NCBI RefSeq assembly: GCF_964204645.1
Contig: NC_134026.1
Span: forward strand, 22,400,650 to 22,464,649
Reading direction: 5' to 3'
Length of the DNA: 64,000 nucleotides
Source: Tubulanus polymorphus
Lineage: Eukaryota > Nemertea > Palaeonemertea > Tubulaniformes > Tubulanidae
Each line of letters opens with the position of its first letter. Within the stretch, counting starts at the first letter, position 1. Position numbers and translations under genes: made by a program. Positions 46,260-60,200 of this stretch are shown here, one piece after another. Under the pieces are notes generated by a model. That model had not been told where the DNA came from. It did no database searches and saw nothing but the letters and a program-made list of their open reading frames with translations.

Positions 46260-49200
46260 GAATTAACTTTAGAGATTAATATAATGCTATCATATAAAAT
46301 CATATAATCATATAATCAAATCATATAATGCCCGTGTTTATATTTGTTGGTCGTTTTCCACGTGCAAATAGTGCAAAGGTTTCTTTACAGTTTTTCTCGA
46401 GTAGGTATTGATGTACTGTGTTGTCCGTCTCACGCGTTGACTAGAACTTGAAGAAAGAGGCACATTTTTGGGACGCAAATTATCCAGATGAGAGACTTGC
46501 TCTTATATCCGAAGTGTTAAGAAGTGGAAGTGTAACTGTTGACATCGACGGCGCAGCTCCGATGCGGATGGGTTTCTCCGTCAAGGGGATGCAATTTGTA
46601 CTTCACATCTGGTGCTTTTAAAACAGGATTGAATAGACGGTAATGGGTCTTTGGTGGTTAGGTCTCAAATTCAGGTACCAGTCACATTTGTTTCGGATAT
46701 ATCGTGTAAACAACGACAGAAGTTTAGAATTGTAGCTTTCCGCGGTGTGTGCCCTCGGCTCGATCACAAATCATTTTCACACAGTTTCGAGTTATCCAAC
46801 TATTGTGCGTAATTTGGTCAACAGTCACACAATACGTGATGTTTACACGAACTTCGTGACTACGAATTACGGAAAGATATTGTAGGGTGAAAAGCAAACA
46901 ATCCCGATATTTTCTTTAACTACACACAACTGCCCGATGACTTTCACTTGGTAGCGCGTAGAACGGTTTCTTGTCGGGACAGTGAATGAATTGAATTTCA
47001 TTTGTTGGCTTTGCGCTTCTCCGATTGTCAACAGAAGTGACAGTAGTCACGCATTTAATTGGCGAAGGGCGAGTTGTGAAAATATTTGTCCGTATCCGTA
47101 TATTTAATTGACCCGACACATTTCGACAACTGTCACTCAGTAATTTACTTCGTGTTCCCGTCGAACTTTGTACGCTTCCAATTCACGGTCGTATAATGAG
47201 CATTTTCAGGGGGATAATTTGGTTAAAGATTAGCGTACATTGATGACAATGGCCAGTGTCATACACCCAAGATATCATCTTAAATTCGTCTAAACTGTCG
47301 CTGTCGCGGGCAGAATACGAATAAAAGATGATCTGGTCGGCGAAGTGGGAAAACTTTGTCGTCTGCTTTTCCACGGCCAAACTTCTTTCTAGAAAACAGC
47401 TTGAGATCATTGGAGACCCTGTTTCTGATCCATTGTTTGGGGTGGATTATATAAAAAATGTTACTAAAACGCCTCTAATTACCAGGTACCAAATGAAAAT
47501 AACATTCATCAAACGAACTCATCTCCCTGTCGTATTGGTATGTTCTTAAATGGTCATTTTAGTGGCATCTTTTTGGTTTTAGTGATTAGTTCAATGGGGG
47601 TGAAGAACCCGTTGGGGTTTTCTTATGCTGTGCCTTTGTTGAGCCAGTTGTGAGGAGCTAAACATACCGGTAACGCAATGCGCCTTTATTTAGATATTTC
47701 AGAAAACAGGGTATCAAATTCTATTACTAGGAACGTTTGATGGGTAAAATTCACACATTTTCTGGAGTAATTAACGCAAAACTCGTTTAAAGGATCGGCT
47801 TAATCTTTATGTAAATTTGACTGTGTTTATAAATCCGAATCTCAAACCTAAACTAAAAGCGAAAAGTAAACCCATCCGACTTGGATTGATTTGAGGCCAA
47901 ACACAAGTCTTAGGATTTCGTCTTTCCCGAACAATCGAGGCACTTATCACTTGTGTGAAAGTGACAAACGGTTTTAACGATGACTGTGTTTACATTCTCC
48001 CGGGAAGGAGAATCAAAAGTTATTTCGTTTCTCGTTTGATTTATGTTCTTTAGGGGTTGTATTCATAAATGAAGCATTCGTCTAAACAGCTGTAGATTGT
48101 GGCTTCGTTTCATATTCAATTAGTTAATCTATCGACTGTAAGAGGAAATTTGTACTGAGGTCTTGCATACCACCAGATGGCGCGACCGAGGATTTCAGTC
48201 TGTTTTTTTTTAATCATTTGATCGGGTCGATAAAGGTTTGAAAATAATGCTGATAATTTTAACTTCGCCACCTGAATCGGTATCACGCAAACCGCGTCCC
48301 AACGATCACGGAAATGTACGGACAATTTTCGCCAGTTATCTCGAATTAAAATCTCGGCTTAGTGGTTGGTCGATAGAATCATCTCATACACTAAACAACG
48401 CCAACGTCTAATCGTCTCAAAAGTGTCTGTTTAGAAAATGAAATCAACGTCAATTGAAAGTGATTAGCGCACAATCAAACAGTTCCCCAAAACACGCCAT
48501 GTCGGCAGTTTGACGGAAAGTTGTACTTGAAAGGGAATAGTTTCTTGCACGCGAGGGCTGTCAGACGTGTAATTTTCTCTCAAAGTCTGCGTCAAATATA
48601 AAATCGTAATACAATCGACATATTGTCAAACGTCTTTCGTCGGCTAAATGTTCTGGCCATTTATCTCAAAAAGATTATATCATTCCATGAGCTAATAAAT
48701 ATTACAATCATATTCAATAGTAATACTCCGAATACGAACGAGAAAAATAAATCATGATAATGGTTTCGGCAGCTGTTAGCATAGGTAGTGTTTTGATTTT
48801 TGTTACATTTGCTCCTTTGGACACGACTGTGTACATAATGCGTATATACAGATGGTTAATCTTTTCTTTGAATGGTTTTCAAAACCAGCTGCTTTTTCAG
48901 CATCATGGGAGCTTAGAAAATCAACTATTTACATAGCAATATACACTGTGGCCAGTATGATACGAAATGAAGTGGCATATAATGATTTAGATAGCTCGTT
49001 AATGCGTCAAATTTGACAGGATTTAATGCTTTCGAATTTATTCACCTGTCGATTCATCAGACTGCTGCTGCCTGGCTTATTCACGCAGTTCCAACTAGTT
49101 TTTTTCGGTACACTTTTTGAAAAAAAATTCATTCTTCTTTATTTTATTCGACAAACTCGTGTTATTTACAAAAGACAATTTGAGTGTTACGATACAGAAA

Positions 49201-49294
49201 TAAACATGATATACGATATACAATACATATATTTCGAACACGAAAACAGCATCAAATTGGCGTTTGCACATATAATATTGTATTGCACATATAA
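46260..49294. other. Gene-free stretch
   Basis: No recognisable exon. A patch of ATCATATAA repeats lies at about 46285-46330. The other open frames are short and unmatched. Confidence 0.6.
49255..49292 (+). repeat. 19-bp direct tandem repeat at the LINE 5' edge
   Basis: TGCACATATAATATTGTAT occurs twice back to back at 49255-49273 and 49274-49292, immediately before recognisable LINE coding sequence begins. Confidence 0.9.
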
Positions 49295-50018
49295 TATTGT
49301 ATTGTGTGTTCTCTTCAACAAATTTTTTGGTTGTGGCAAAGTCCCAAAGTTATGGAACCAAAGTATCATACACCCAATTCACAAAAAAGGTAAAGATGAA
49401 CTAGACCCCTTAGGATATCGTGGAATCAGTTTAAATTCTAATGTCGGTAAACTATTTAGCGCCATTCTCAATAATCGACTGGTTGAATTTTTAGATACCA
49501 ACGATTTATTGTGTGACGAACAAAATGGATTTCGAAAAGGTAGATCGTGTTTGGATCATATTCTTAGTTTAACTAGTATTGTAAAAAACCGTCAACTGTG
49601 TAATCAATCTACCTTTGCTTGTTATATTGACTTCAGTCAAGCATTCGATAGGGTCGATCGTCCATATCTTTTATATCGACTATATAACATGGGTGTAGAT
49701 GGAAACTTTCTAAATAGTATCAAAAGTATGTACACCAACAATGATGCGAGGTTGAGATTAAATGGTCATATGACGGACAGTTTTCCGAGTGTTTGTGGGG
49801 TCCGACAAGGAGACTGCCTTTCTCCAACACTTTTTTCTATATTTCTAAATTCATTGGCAAATGAGATTAAATCCATGAATCTTGGGATTGATGTCAGAGG
49901 TAGTAATGTGTCCATTTTACTTTACGCTGATGATATTGTTCTGATTGCATATGACGAACCTTCTTTGCAACTTATGATAGACAAAGTAACCGAGTGGTGT
50001 AGTAAATGGAAATTATAG
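49295..50018 (+). pseudogene. LINE reverse transcriptase, truncated ORF2 segment
   Basis: This is the part of the dead LINE that still reads as a reverse transcriptase, with fingers, palm and the YADD active site. It lacks the N-terminal endonuclease and is cut at KWKL by a stop caused by a one-base frame change, after which the normal sequence (VNINKSKIMHF) continues in another frame. Confidence 0.85.
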
Positions 50019-50184
50019 TTAATATAAATAAATCTAAAATAATGCATTTCAGAAAAAAAAACAGTGAGGCTCACTGACTTCGTATTTACACTGGATAATA
50101 TACCCATGGAAGTTGTCAGAACATATCACTATCTAGGAATTGAACTTGATGAATTCCTTGATTATAATGTAGTAGCTGATTCCC

Positions 50185-51138
50185 TTGCCTCCAAACGCTG
50201 GGAAAGCACTCGGTAGCCTTTTAAGTAAACATTTCAGTAGTAGCGGATTACCTTTCACAACTTTTTCGAAACTATATAATGCAACAATAGTACCTATAAT
50301 GGACTATGGCAGTGCTGTTTGGGGTGTAAAAATATATCAAAGTTGTAGTAAAATCCATTATCGAGCTATGCGCTCTTTTCTCGGTACGGGGAAAAATTCA
50401 TCTTTGTTATCGATTGAAGGTGATATGGGATGGCTACCGGTTTCTATTAGGCATCGTATTGAGGTTTTACGTCTATGGTTTCGACTTTGTAATATGCCAG
50501 ATACGAGACTAACCAAACACTTGTTTCTTTATGATTATGAACTGGCCGTTATTGGCAAAGCTAATTGGTGTTCATTTGTCAAGACAATACTAACTGAATG
50601 CAATATGGAATATTTTTATGAGAACTTGCAGTTTTCTACACTAAATACCTATCAAATTAAAAAGGTTTTGAATGATATTAGAAAAATTTTATATAGGAAC
50701 TATGCTTTAACGTGGTCAAGAAATGTTCCTCTGCAACCAAAACTCCGTACTTATACCTCACTTAAGCCAAAATTTGGAACAGAAGATTATGTCAAATTAC
50801 ACACATCACGTTCAAACCGCTCCACAATAGCAAGATTAAGAAATGGTACTTTCCCCTTAAACATAGAACTAGGTCGCTACCGTAATCTGCCAATTGAACA
50901 AAGAATATGTGTTGCATGTACATCGAATGAAGTTGAAACAGAGGAACATTTCTTGTGCACTTGTCTCAAATACGTTGATTTACGTAATGACCTTTTTTCT
51001 AAGATTAATGCTATCTTGGGCCTAGACATATATCTTTTGTCAAATATCGATAAGGTTAGAATTCTATTAAGTAATAGTCGTATTGTAACTAGTGTTTGCA
51101 GATTCATATCAGCCGCAATGAAACTTCGCAATTCCTAA
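50185..51138 (+). pseudogene. LINE ORF2 C-terminal segment
   Basis: Open frame for the thumb and C-terminal region of the same LINE (NAGKALGSLLSKHF, PIMDYGSAVWGV, ERIC-type CCHC knuckle near the end). It is out of frame with the reverse transcriptase part. The frame opens without an ATG. AATAAA-like sequence follows at about 51268. Confidence 0.82.
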
Positions 51139-51290
51139 TTCATTTTAAACCAATTATATCCAATCTGAATTAGTTGTACCAGTTTGTCACATGTTTGTTG
51201 TACTTGTAAATGTCAATGTGTCTTGTAAGCCTTATTATAGGCTGGCTTGTCTATCGAGATGACACGTAAATAAAGATATATACATATAAT

Positions 51291-54200
51291 TCAGTCGCAA
51301 GATTCTATAACACATAAATGACATATGATATGAAAATCTATATGAGCTATTGTCTCATCGCGTCTTTTTCACGCAAGGTTTCGTATAATATACTCTCTAC
51401 ATATACACGTTCAAAATATGCAAATTAATGTACGAATTTATTTTCAGCGCATACAGAAAAATCTTGTCAATATCGAAGATTCATAAATTTACGTTGCACT
51501 ATACAGCATCGTTGCAATATACTGTATACGTTCATACAGAGGATATTTGTTTTTCCTTGAAAACTGAAAATCAGTCTAACCCAAAAATGTTTACCCGAAG
51601 CTCTTATGCAGCTATAATAGCCAACGTATTTTCGACGATTCATGCCAAACGAGAAGAGAATTGAATTGTTTCTCGCAGTGTCCAAACTAAAGAACCATCT
51701 GTCATGTTCAAAATGAAACAACCTGCCGATTATAAATGCACCACGTCATCGAATATACTTGAAGAGACTCGGCGCATAAGCTAAAAATCGAAAATAAAGT
51801 GTACTTCGAGCGACCGCTGGGACCTGCTGTGAAAAACAACTTCATTTAGCTAATCCGAATGAGGTTCAACATTATACCGACTCACCGAGATACAGTTTAC
51901 CATAAAACTTAGCAATCTAACGCTCGGTGGCTACGTGTTGCTTAGCGTAACTTTACGTTGGATTTAGATGTTTGGTCAGCTGTCAGATTAAGTTTTAAAG
52001 AGTCACTGAAGCTAATTCCGATATGACATAGCCCGAAATATAATTCATCTTAATAACAGCAATAGTTATTCACGTTGCTTGACTTATCCGTTAATAATAG
52101 AACATGGGAGGTCTTTTGCCCACGAACAACTCTTTCTGGGCATATACCTCCTAAATAAATAACGTTCAATGGATTTCAATTAACTTTAGCGTTTCAAGTC
52201 TTAATAGAGTTTTCGACGGCTATGGTCCGTCATTTATACGGACTACAATGCGCATCTTATCGGGTGAAGAAGAGGCATTCTTGTCATACAATGTGAATAC
52301 AAAATCAAAAGCCTTTTCGCAGTCGACGAACCAGAAGTAACGATGTATATTACACGTCAAATCATTACGGTAACAATCCGAAGCTGTCAGTTATTGCAAC
52401 GAGCTTTTTATAACGAAATGAATTCATAATAGCGACATGGCTGTGCACTAGCACAGTCGGAAGTTGAGTATTTGAGCGACAAACGCGTAAAATAAGGCTA
52501 CTAATTTAACTTCCATTCGCTATTGTGTGAAAGGTGTAATTTAGTTCTTGTTCTGAGCTTTTGAATGATTATCTTTATTAAGCGTGTCGAAGTTGATTAA
52601 ATCTTACATTTTGGAGTTGAATATAATTGGCACGGTAAAGAAACACACAGCCTTATCCATAGCCGAAACTAAAAGTTGATTAAACTTCGGGTAAAATACT
52701 GATCGGCTTTTTTTCAACTGCTAATGTGAATACTGATATAACATTACACAGAATCAACTGAATTATAAATTATGTTCTAAATGTAAATCATGCATCCTTA
52801 CACCAGGGTTGTTATATTGGTGGCAACGACCCACAGGGCATTTTAAAGGCAACCACATCAGATTAAGAGTTGAACATTTAAAAGGTAAATAAGTCCATTG
52901 AATTTAGTGAAATTCGGCGCTAAATAGGAAGCCCCTGGATTTAGGCATCTCTTAAGAACGTTGACTTTTCGCGCATTGAATCCAACTCGAAGTTTACCGA
53001 CCGATTACGCCTTGACAAATTAAATGAAGTTAGATTAATTTCACGGAGAGTTTGACGAACAAACACCGCAGATAATGCCCCATAAAGGGAACACTTTCAT
53101 TTGGAAGCCCTTGAGAAAATACGGTACATAAAGTTATGCAATTCCGACGCATCAGGTGTGGGTTAGGATCATTTTGTACAAAAGTCCATTTTGTAGGTAT
53201 TTTCTTTTATTTAGTCACCCCTGTTAGAGCTACGACACATGACGACACGGAATGCGATGGATTGAAAAATCTAAATGAACCCTAAAAGCCGTATCACAAA
53301 CACTTAGGGGCATTTAATACCTAGTTAAAAAATAAACAATATACAGAAGCTCCGTCGTCGTTGCATAAGCAGCTGTTTGATTCCGTTTTTGTTTAGGATT
53401 TAAGGAGGATAAATGTTTGTTGATCTGTTATTTACCGTAGCAATTTTCAAGGACATGGAGTATATGAGACTGCAATAATGAGTCAAAACTGGAGAATTTT
53501 GTGGAAAGTTTGATCAAGATATAACATGGTTTCTTCGAGATTTGAATTTGAGAAATAATTCTGATTTGTAAGGATGATGTATGGTGCAATAAGACGAAAA
53601 GTCGTGGCCGTGGTATAGAATAAGCTCCACACGGTACTCTTCTGATATGAAATAAGACTTGAAAATACGCCAAACGAAATCAGAATTCCCAAACACATTG
53701 CGAGGGGAGTATTGTGGTATTGTTGCATTATCTCGACACAATGTATATTCCTGTGGTATTATCTCGACACAATATATATTATAAACACACAAAAGATAGA
53801 ACAGTTTTGTTACAGAATTATTCAAGTTGACGTAGCAATATTTGGATGCGGCCGCCTCATTGAATGAAGAGATACAAGAAGTGAAAAAATACTTCTTAGT
53901 CCATTGTGCACACGAAATTGACTTGCAGATTTCTCCGGCGCCAAGGAGATTAGGTGGTATTGCCTCGAATGGTATCATCCCAGTAAAATAACAAACCATT
54001 TCAAGAAGAGGCTCGCAAAAACTTTTTAAGCGTCAATAGGTCAATTTGCTCGATTGAGAACGGCTTCTGTTTGGATGCTTGAATAAAATGATTTTCGAAT
54101 AACCAGCGCGCGGAATAGAATTCATAGCCCCTTTTCAAGAAAACTTCAAAACCTTTCAAAGATGTAGAATCGAGAATTAGATGAATTTGACTTTGGCCAG

Positions 54201-57200
54201 AATAGTGTTGGAGAAGATTGTGTCTATATAAATATAATGATATATCATTTGTTTAAAATTATGACGTATTATGTAAGGCTAGTTGTCTACAAACATGATG
54301 AGCACTTCTTTAAATAATGGGACGTTTTGTAATTAAGTCTGATCGATTTTTGGAGAAATTGAATTGTAATATCATCCATCACCGCAACTGGGAAAACTGC
54401 AACGCGCTTTTCCCCGAGGCCTATAATATCACCTGAAACCCGGGTAATAAGTTCATATCTAAGGTGCCATAGTCAACCCCTTCCTGACTTGCTTTTGTTG
54501 GCTTTCTTCGGTAATTACTTCCGTTCAATATGTATCCCCGACCGTGGCACGTCGCCACTCGGCAGGTAGCGGAATTTGTCCGATTCCGAACCAACATAAT
54601 TAATGCCAAAGGCCACGAACGAACGGAACATCTTTTTGGTCTAGCAATATTTTTGTCTGTGTATCGCCATTGTCGGTATTTATTGTTCGCACTGGGGTTC
54701 CAGCCCGCAAACGTGGGAAAATCGAAAAGTCTTTTAAATCGCGATGCATCGTCTGACGCATTCCAGAGGTCGGCTGCGTTCTAGGATAGACGATCGGTCG
54801 GTTTTTGTATGCAGTCATGGAATTTCGTCTTCTAAATTATTTTCTAAACAAAAACGAAATACACAGATCCGCATCATTTTCTGGCCTTTATTCTACGCGA
54901 AAGATACGCTACCCCCAGCGGAGAGACTATGTAGAAATAAACGGTTTTTACATTATCAATACATGTACAAACGCGTGCTGTACACGGTATCATTATGTTA
55001 AGATGAAAAGCTATTGCGGACATACTGACAGACGCAAAATGGAATACAGCTTTTTTTTCATAAATTTTTTGTTTGAATTTTCAACTCTACGACGATGCAA
55101 ACGTAATTGAAAACGGAAAAATGAGAACACCTGCATTAATATTAGGGTTCTCCTGGTAATCGAAAAAGGTGAACCAAACTTCAAATGTCGAAAAAGGGTT
55201 TTGTGGACATGTCAAATATTTTACGCGAAATAATTAAGTTGTCTTTGTGGTTGTAAGTTGTCTTTGTGGTCGAATGATACCAGTGAAAAGATATGTGTAG
55301 ACAAACAATGAATACTTCAACAGCCATGCATTTTATGTCTACTTCCGACTATGGAAGCGATATACGTTGTGCGATCAATTTCAGTTTCCACTTACGGCAA
55401 GGATTAGAACGTGTTAAGCCACTGCTGTTCCAATATTGGCTACAAAAACGATCACTTATACTATCGATCTAATCAATTGTCCCATCGAATGGCACAATGT
55501 GTCACAAAAATGAAAACTGGCCAAATCCTGTTTTCCATATCAGCGGTTTTTATGCGCTTTTTAGCTTGAAATCGTATCCACGCTAATAAACCGGTAAGTG
55601 GTTTTTCAAGGGTTTAACATTTCGCTCAGAGGAAAGTCTGAGCTCTTAAATTGCGAACAAAAGCTGGCTTTTTGCAGTTTTTAATGTACGCACCGGGCTA
55701 TAAACGAAACGGATGCAAGTAGGTTTTTGTACGTTAACTTTAGAACTTTCACCAACACTAACGACTGACCAAAACATTTTGATGGCGCCTGGCGGATTAG
55801 GGAAAACTCATAGAAACTTAAGTCGACGTGAAACACGGCGTATAGTTGACAAAGCGCAAGCGGTTGATACGACCTCGGGCCAAGCTAAGATACACACAGA
55901 TTTCAGGTGTCAACATATGCGGAACTTCGAGCCCTCTCATACGGCTCGATGTGTTCTCAGTCGGTCAGCTTCTTCACTTTACCGACAACACGCAGAGTTT
56001 TACACGCCATCAAATGAGGCAAAAATTTGCCAAAGACTTCAAACGATGAAATCCCGCGTTGAAAGTATACGTTAGCGGAGTCGACGTTGAGCCGACCCCT
56101 GATCAGCGGTTACCACGACTTCGTGCTAAAAGAGATATCGCGTCAAAAAAACACCGCTACGATAAACAACGAACAGTTAGAATGTTGCCAATTCTTTAAT
56201 TCAAGTGTGGGAATGTATAATAGTATACCGCGGCTCGGACCCATGACGTCAGTGAGCAGTTCAAACGAGTCATATTGATTCTGATGTCACACGCAATTCT
56301 GATATTCAGACGTGTATATAATCTTTTATATTATTCAAGTTTTCATGAATATTTCCGCCGTTATAGGCACAGCAGCACGTCTTCATTTGACTATAGCTTG
56401 GATCGCAAATGACCTAAGAAAAATAGTGTAAGGAGAGAATCATTAACTAAAATGATCGGTCAGATTTCTCATTGCCCCAAGAGAACGACGGTTGACCGTT
56501 TGGCATTTGCCCGCGGGGTCTATATGTTGTCGCTGTTAATGAGATATTTCGACAATCCTGTGAACAACCAATTAGTAAATCATAGATACCAAACAAATCC
56601 CCATTTCCTCTGAGGTCAATGATAGAACGCTTTCGACCGTATATGATTTGACGTAGGAAATCTATGTATATAGAAGTCATGATTTATCCGCTGGTATCAG
56701 AGGTAGAGCATCACACAATATATATACCTTAACAATGATCCCCTAGTTATAAATATGGAATTCATCTCCGACAAAATGTACATCAATTCGAAGAATTTCC
56801 ATCTAAAAGAATCCTAGATACCTGTGAAGGGTTTGGATTAAGTTTCGATATGTTCTTGAGTTATGAGTCGCTAAATTGCAACCGAATCTCTGGTATGTTC
56901 AAATGATAATTCAACACTCCTGATGGGTATACCGGTATTTGATATAATTTTTGCAACCATCGACCATCTTCAAATCCTAGTCTTATACGTTTTTTTTTTA
57001 CATTGCAAAGAAAATATATGAAAAATTCAGATCTTGAATCAAATAAAAAGAAAGAAAGAAAAGCTCTTATCGGCTACAGATACAGATTCACATTCAGATT
57101 TGAATTTATTGCTCCAGAAGTTATACAATTTTTAGAGCACAGGATACAAAGAAATAAACAGTTTACTATAGTTATACATCATTTTCACTCCAGATTTTAG

Positions 57201-60200
57201 AAAGTCCGTGATACAATACAATTGGAAATCGTTTAGAAAATCCGTACATTACAAGCTGGAGACACACCCGGAAAACCTGGCGGAAATCACCTCGTATCAA
57301 AAATCTAGCAGCGTTTTTTTAGAAAATGATACAAAGTGTGCGAAATTCGGCCTCTGTATCGCGCGTGGCAGATGGCGAATCTCATGCTTGTGGTGTTCGA
57401 AAAGTTTTATAGGCGGAATGAAGTTTCCTTCTCGTGTCGTCTGAGAGGATGTTGAAGCAATTGATATTTCACTAACAGAATGCCATGCCCGCGGCTTCCA
57501 TCTTCGATCGAAAAGATCTATTTGCCAAGTTGCTGACACTCCACCTTCTAATATAATAAACTCAGCGATATAATTTGACTAATAATGCACTTGATATTGC
57601 GACAAATAACTATCTTGACATCATGATTTTAGGCATTGATTTTGACCTTGTGTCGATAAACGAAAGCCTTTGTTTCTATTTCTTTGGTTTATGTCTCTTT
57701 TTATCTTGCTTCCTATTATTGGTGTTCTCATTTTTATGGCTCTTCATTTAATTGCCGCATTAACCAACCGAGGCATTTGAGCTGCACCCAGATTAGCTCA
57801 TGTTCCTCGCAATGGTACCGGTCCGAGCGAAAAGAAATGAAAAATGTTCTCAACAATTATAAAGGTACGTGGGACCTTAGAGCGAGTCTGTCATTAAACG
57901 CCTGGTGTCGTTTTTTTGGGGTATATCATTGTCACCAAACCCAAAAGTGATCTCGAAATCATGTCATGTTTTTGACACTGATGGACGTGACACTGACTAT
58001 AGTACCGAGTCGACCCCACCAGTGCCAGGTATATCTCATTAATCACACGGTCGTCTGACAGCTTCTTGTCGCCGTAAACAGAAGGAAATATGACTTTTAC
58101 CTCTAGAATCATAATCCCTATTCAAGACCCGATATAGTTGACCTGGTACATGAATAAGCGTGGGCTGAACCCAGGTGAAGGCTTCGGAATGAAAATAAAA
58201 ACCACCCAAACCGAGCTCCGTCATCAATCAAAATCTGATAGATACATTTCTTATTGCAATTTGGTGGCTTTTAACTTTTTCTGCCAACATAATCACGTCC
58301 ACTTATTGTGATACAATGGCATTTGGAATCCACTGTCAGATTTTGACAGGCCAATCTACCTGTCCAATATGAAATCTATGGAGAATATAATTACAGGTTT
58401 TGTCAAAACTGGCAAAGCGTGTACATTAACTTTTAGTGACCGATACCCATCCCAAAAAACTAATTGAACATCTGCAGTATTCGTGTCAGGAGGCTTCACA
58501 TTATGGGCACCATAACTTAGTATCTGCTAAAATCTACATGTGATTTCTTGGCCGTTGTTTCACAATCTGGTGGAGATGATATTTTGCCAGACATAATTTT
58601 TCATAAATATTTATGATTGCATTTTTCCACGTTTATAAACGAAAATCGACACCCTATCGAACTCGCACACACGCAAACACACACATATACGTGTCCTAAT
58701 TTTCATTTGAATGATGTTAAGTTATGCACTCACCCTGCCGTGTTACGTTCGGTCACCCTGCAGTGCTAATTTGATTCATTCGACCCCATGAACGTTTTTT
58801 GGGACGGTTTTCATTTATCGAGTCGCTAAGAAAAGTCTGAAGAAACATATAGGTTGTATCTAAAGTGGGGTCATAGCGCGCCTTCTATGTTATCGATTCA
58901 AAATCAACACCTTTTTAGCGAACAAAATATCTATAGTGAAAAAATGCCGATCTTATTGGAATGAGTATTTCTTTATGTTGGCTGTACATTGATGATCGTG
59001 ACGGGGACACTTTTAACAAGCCTGTCAATAGATGTCTTGTGTATTTTCTTTAAATCAGAAGCGACTTCTATTTAATATCAATAATTGAAGCGGCACTCCA
59101 GGCCATATATCCTGTTTTCTAAAACGCTTGCTAATTTACAAAGTCACCTATCAGTCAAAGCTGTGTTATATCAGTGCCTATCAATGGGGTTCACAGGGCA
59201 TCTGTTGTATTCGGATCTCGGTGAATCGTCGAGAATTGTCGACGATTTCTCGAAGTACAAAAAACAGGTAGTGCTTCAGACGAAAAAGTCATAGCAATTA
59301 TCATGCAAAGGCAATTTTAAATGAAATTGTACCGCTATGTGAATAGGTCGTTTTCGTCTGAAACGTTGAATATTCTTGCCTTGAAATCATCTAGAATTGA
59401 AAGACAGACAATGAATGTTCGCTTCCCATGCATCAAATGTCAACTAAATTGAAATTGTCACTTTTTGAATTTCTTTTCATTTTTCACGGAAGGTGGTCAC
59501 AATAGCTGTTAAGTTCCTTGTCATTGTAACATCAATCTAAGGACGATTTTCAAGGTTATCTCGATGTTTTCCGATATCATCTGCGCATCACATATAGGTT
59601 ATAAAGCATTAAAAGGATTGTCTTCTTTTCTTCGTGGAGAGTTCCTATCTCTCGTCATGACTCTTATTGAGAAAAGAAAACTAAGAAGGTTTACTAAACA
59701 AGATATAACTATTTACATTGATTTCTTTTCATGTAACTTAATCATAAAAGAAATAATCATAAAGAAATAATCATAACATCACGAGTCCGTATTCTAATTT
59801 TGGTTGTGACCATGAAAGCATTGGAAAAAATGTTTGAAGTGTTCATTTCTTGTCTTCAAGTCTCTCAACCTGTGAAATTGATAAAAATACTACTATTGAT
59901 AATGACTACTGACATATGACGAATGAATGACTTTTATTTTCGACAATAGTCTATTTTGCTGTAAGGAATCGGATATAATAGTGCAAACAGTAGAGACAAT
60001 GAAATTCCATCGAGTTTATCAAAACACACAGAGTCATACGGTGTCCATGACCAAACCGTAAAGATTTAGATTTGCTTTCAAAAACAATACAAAGATGACA
60101 CTCCACGTAAAGTGGTGAATATTATTTTGTGCTCTAAACCGCGTGGGTCATTTATTATTCATCTGAATATGGAATGTTGACATAAACTTGCTGACAGACA

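Larger units (their letters stand above)
49295..51290 (+). mobile_element. Decayed LINE (non-LTR retrotransposon), 5'-truncated with frameshifts
   Basis: The reverse transcriptase half is open to 50018 and shows GKVPKLW, YRGISLNSNVGKLF, NGFRKGRSCLDH, CYIDFSQAFDRVDR, GVRQGDCLSPTLFS and the catalytic YADDIVL. The continuation is readable but shifted. Frame changes occur near 50012, within the A-run and next bases at 50050-50080, and near 50190. The C-terminal part then runs open to 51138, ending in a CCHC-type knuckle (CVACTSNEVETEEHFLCTC) like that of the fragment at 23.1 kb. The endonuclease half is absent and the first in-frame residues upstream look like flanking DNA. Not able to encode an intact protein; clade unresolved. 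Confidence 0.88.

Noticed and set aside
55713-56075. 120-codon plus-strand frame
   Set aside because: It overlaps another long frame on the same strand and has no recognisable motif; most likely chance.
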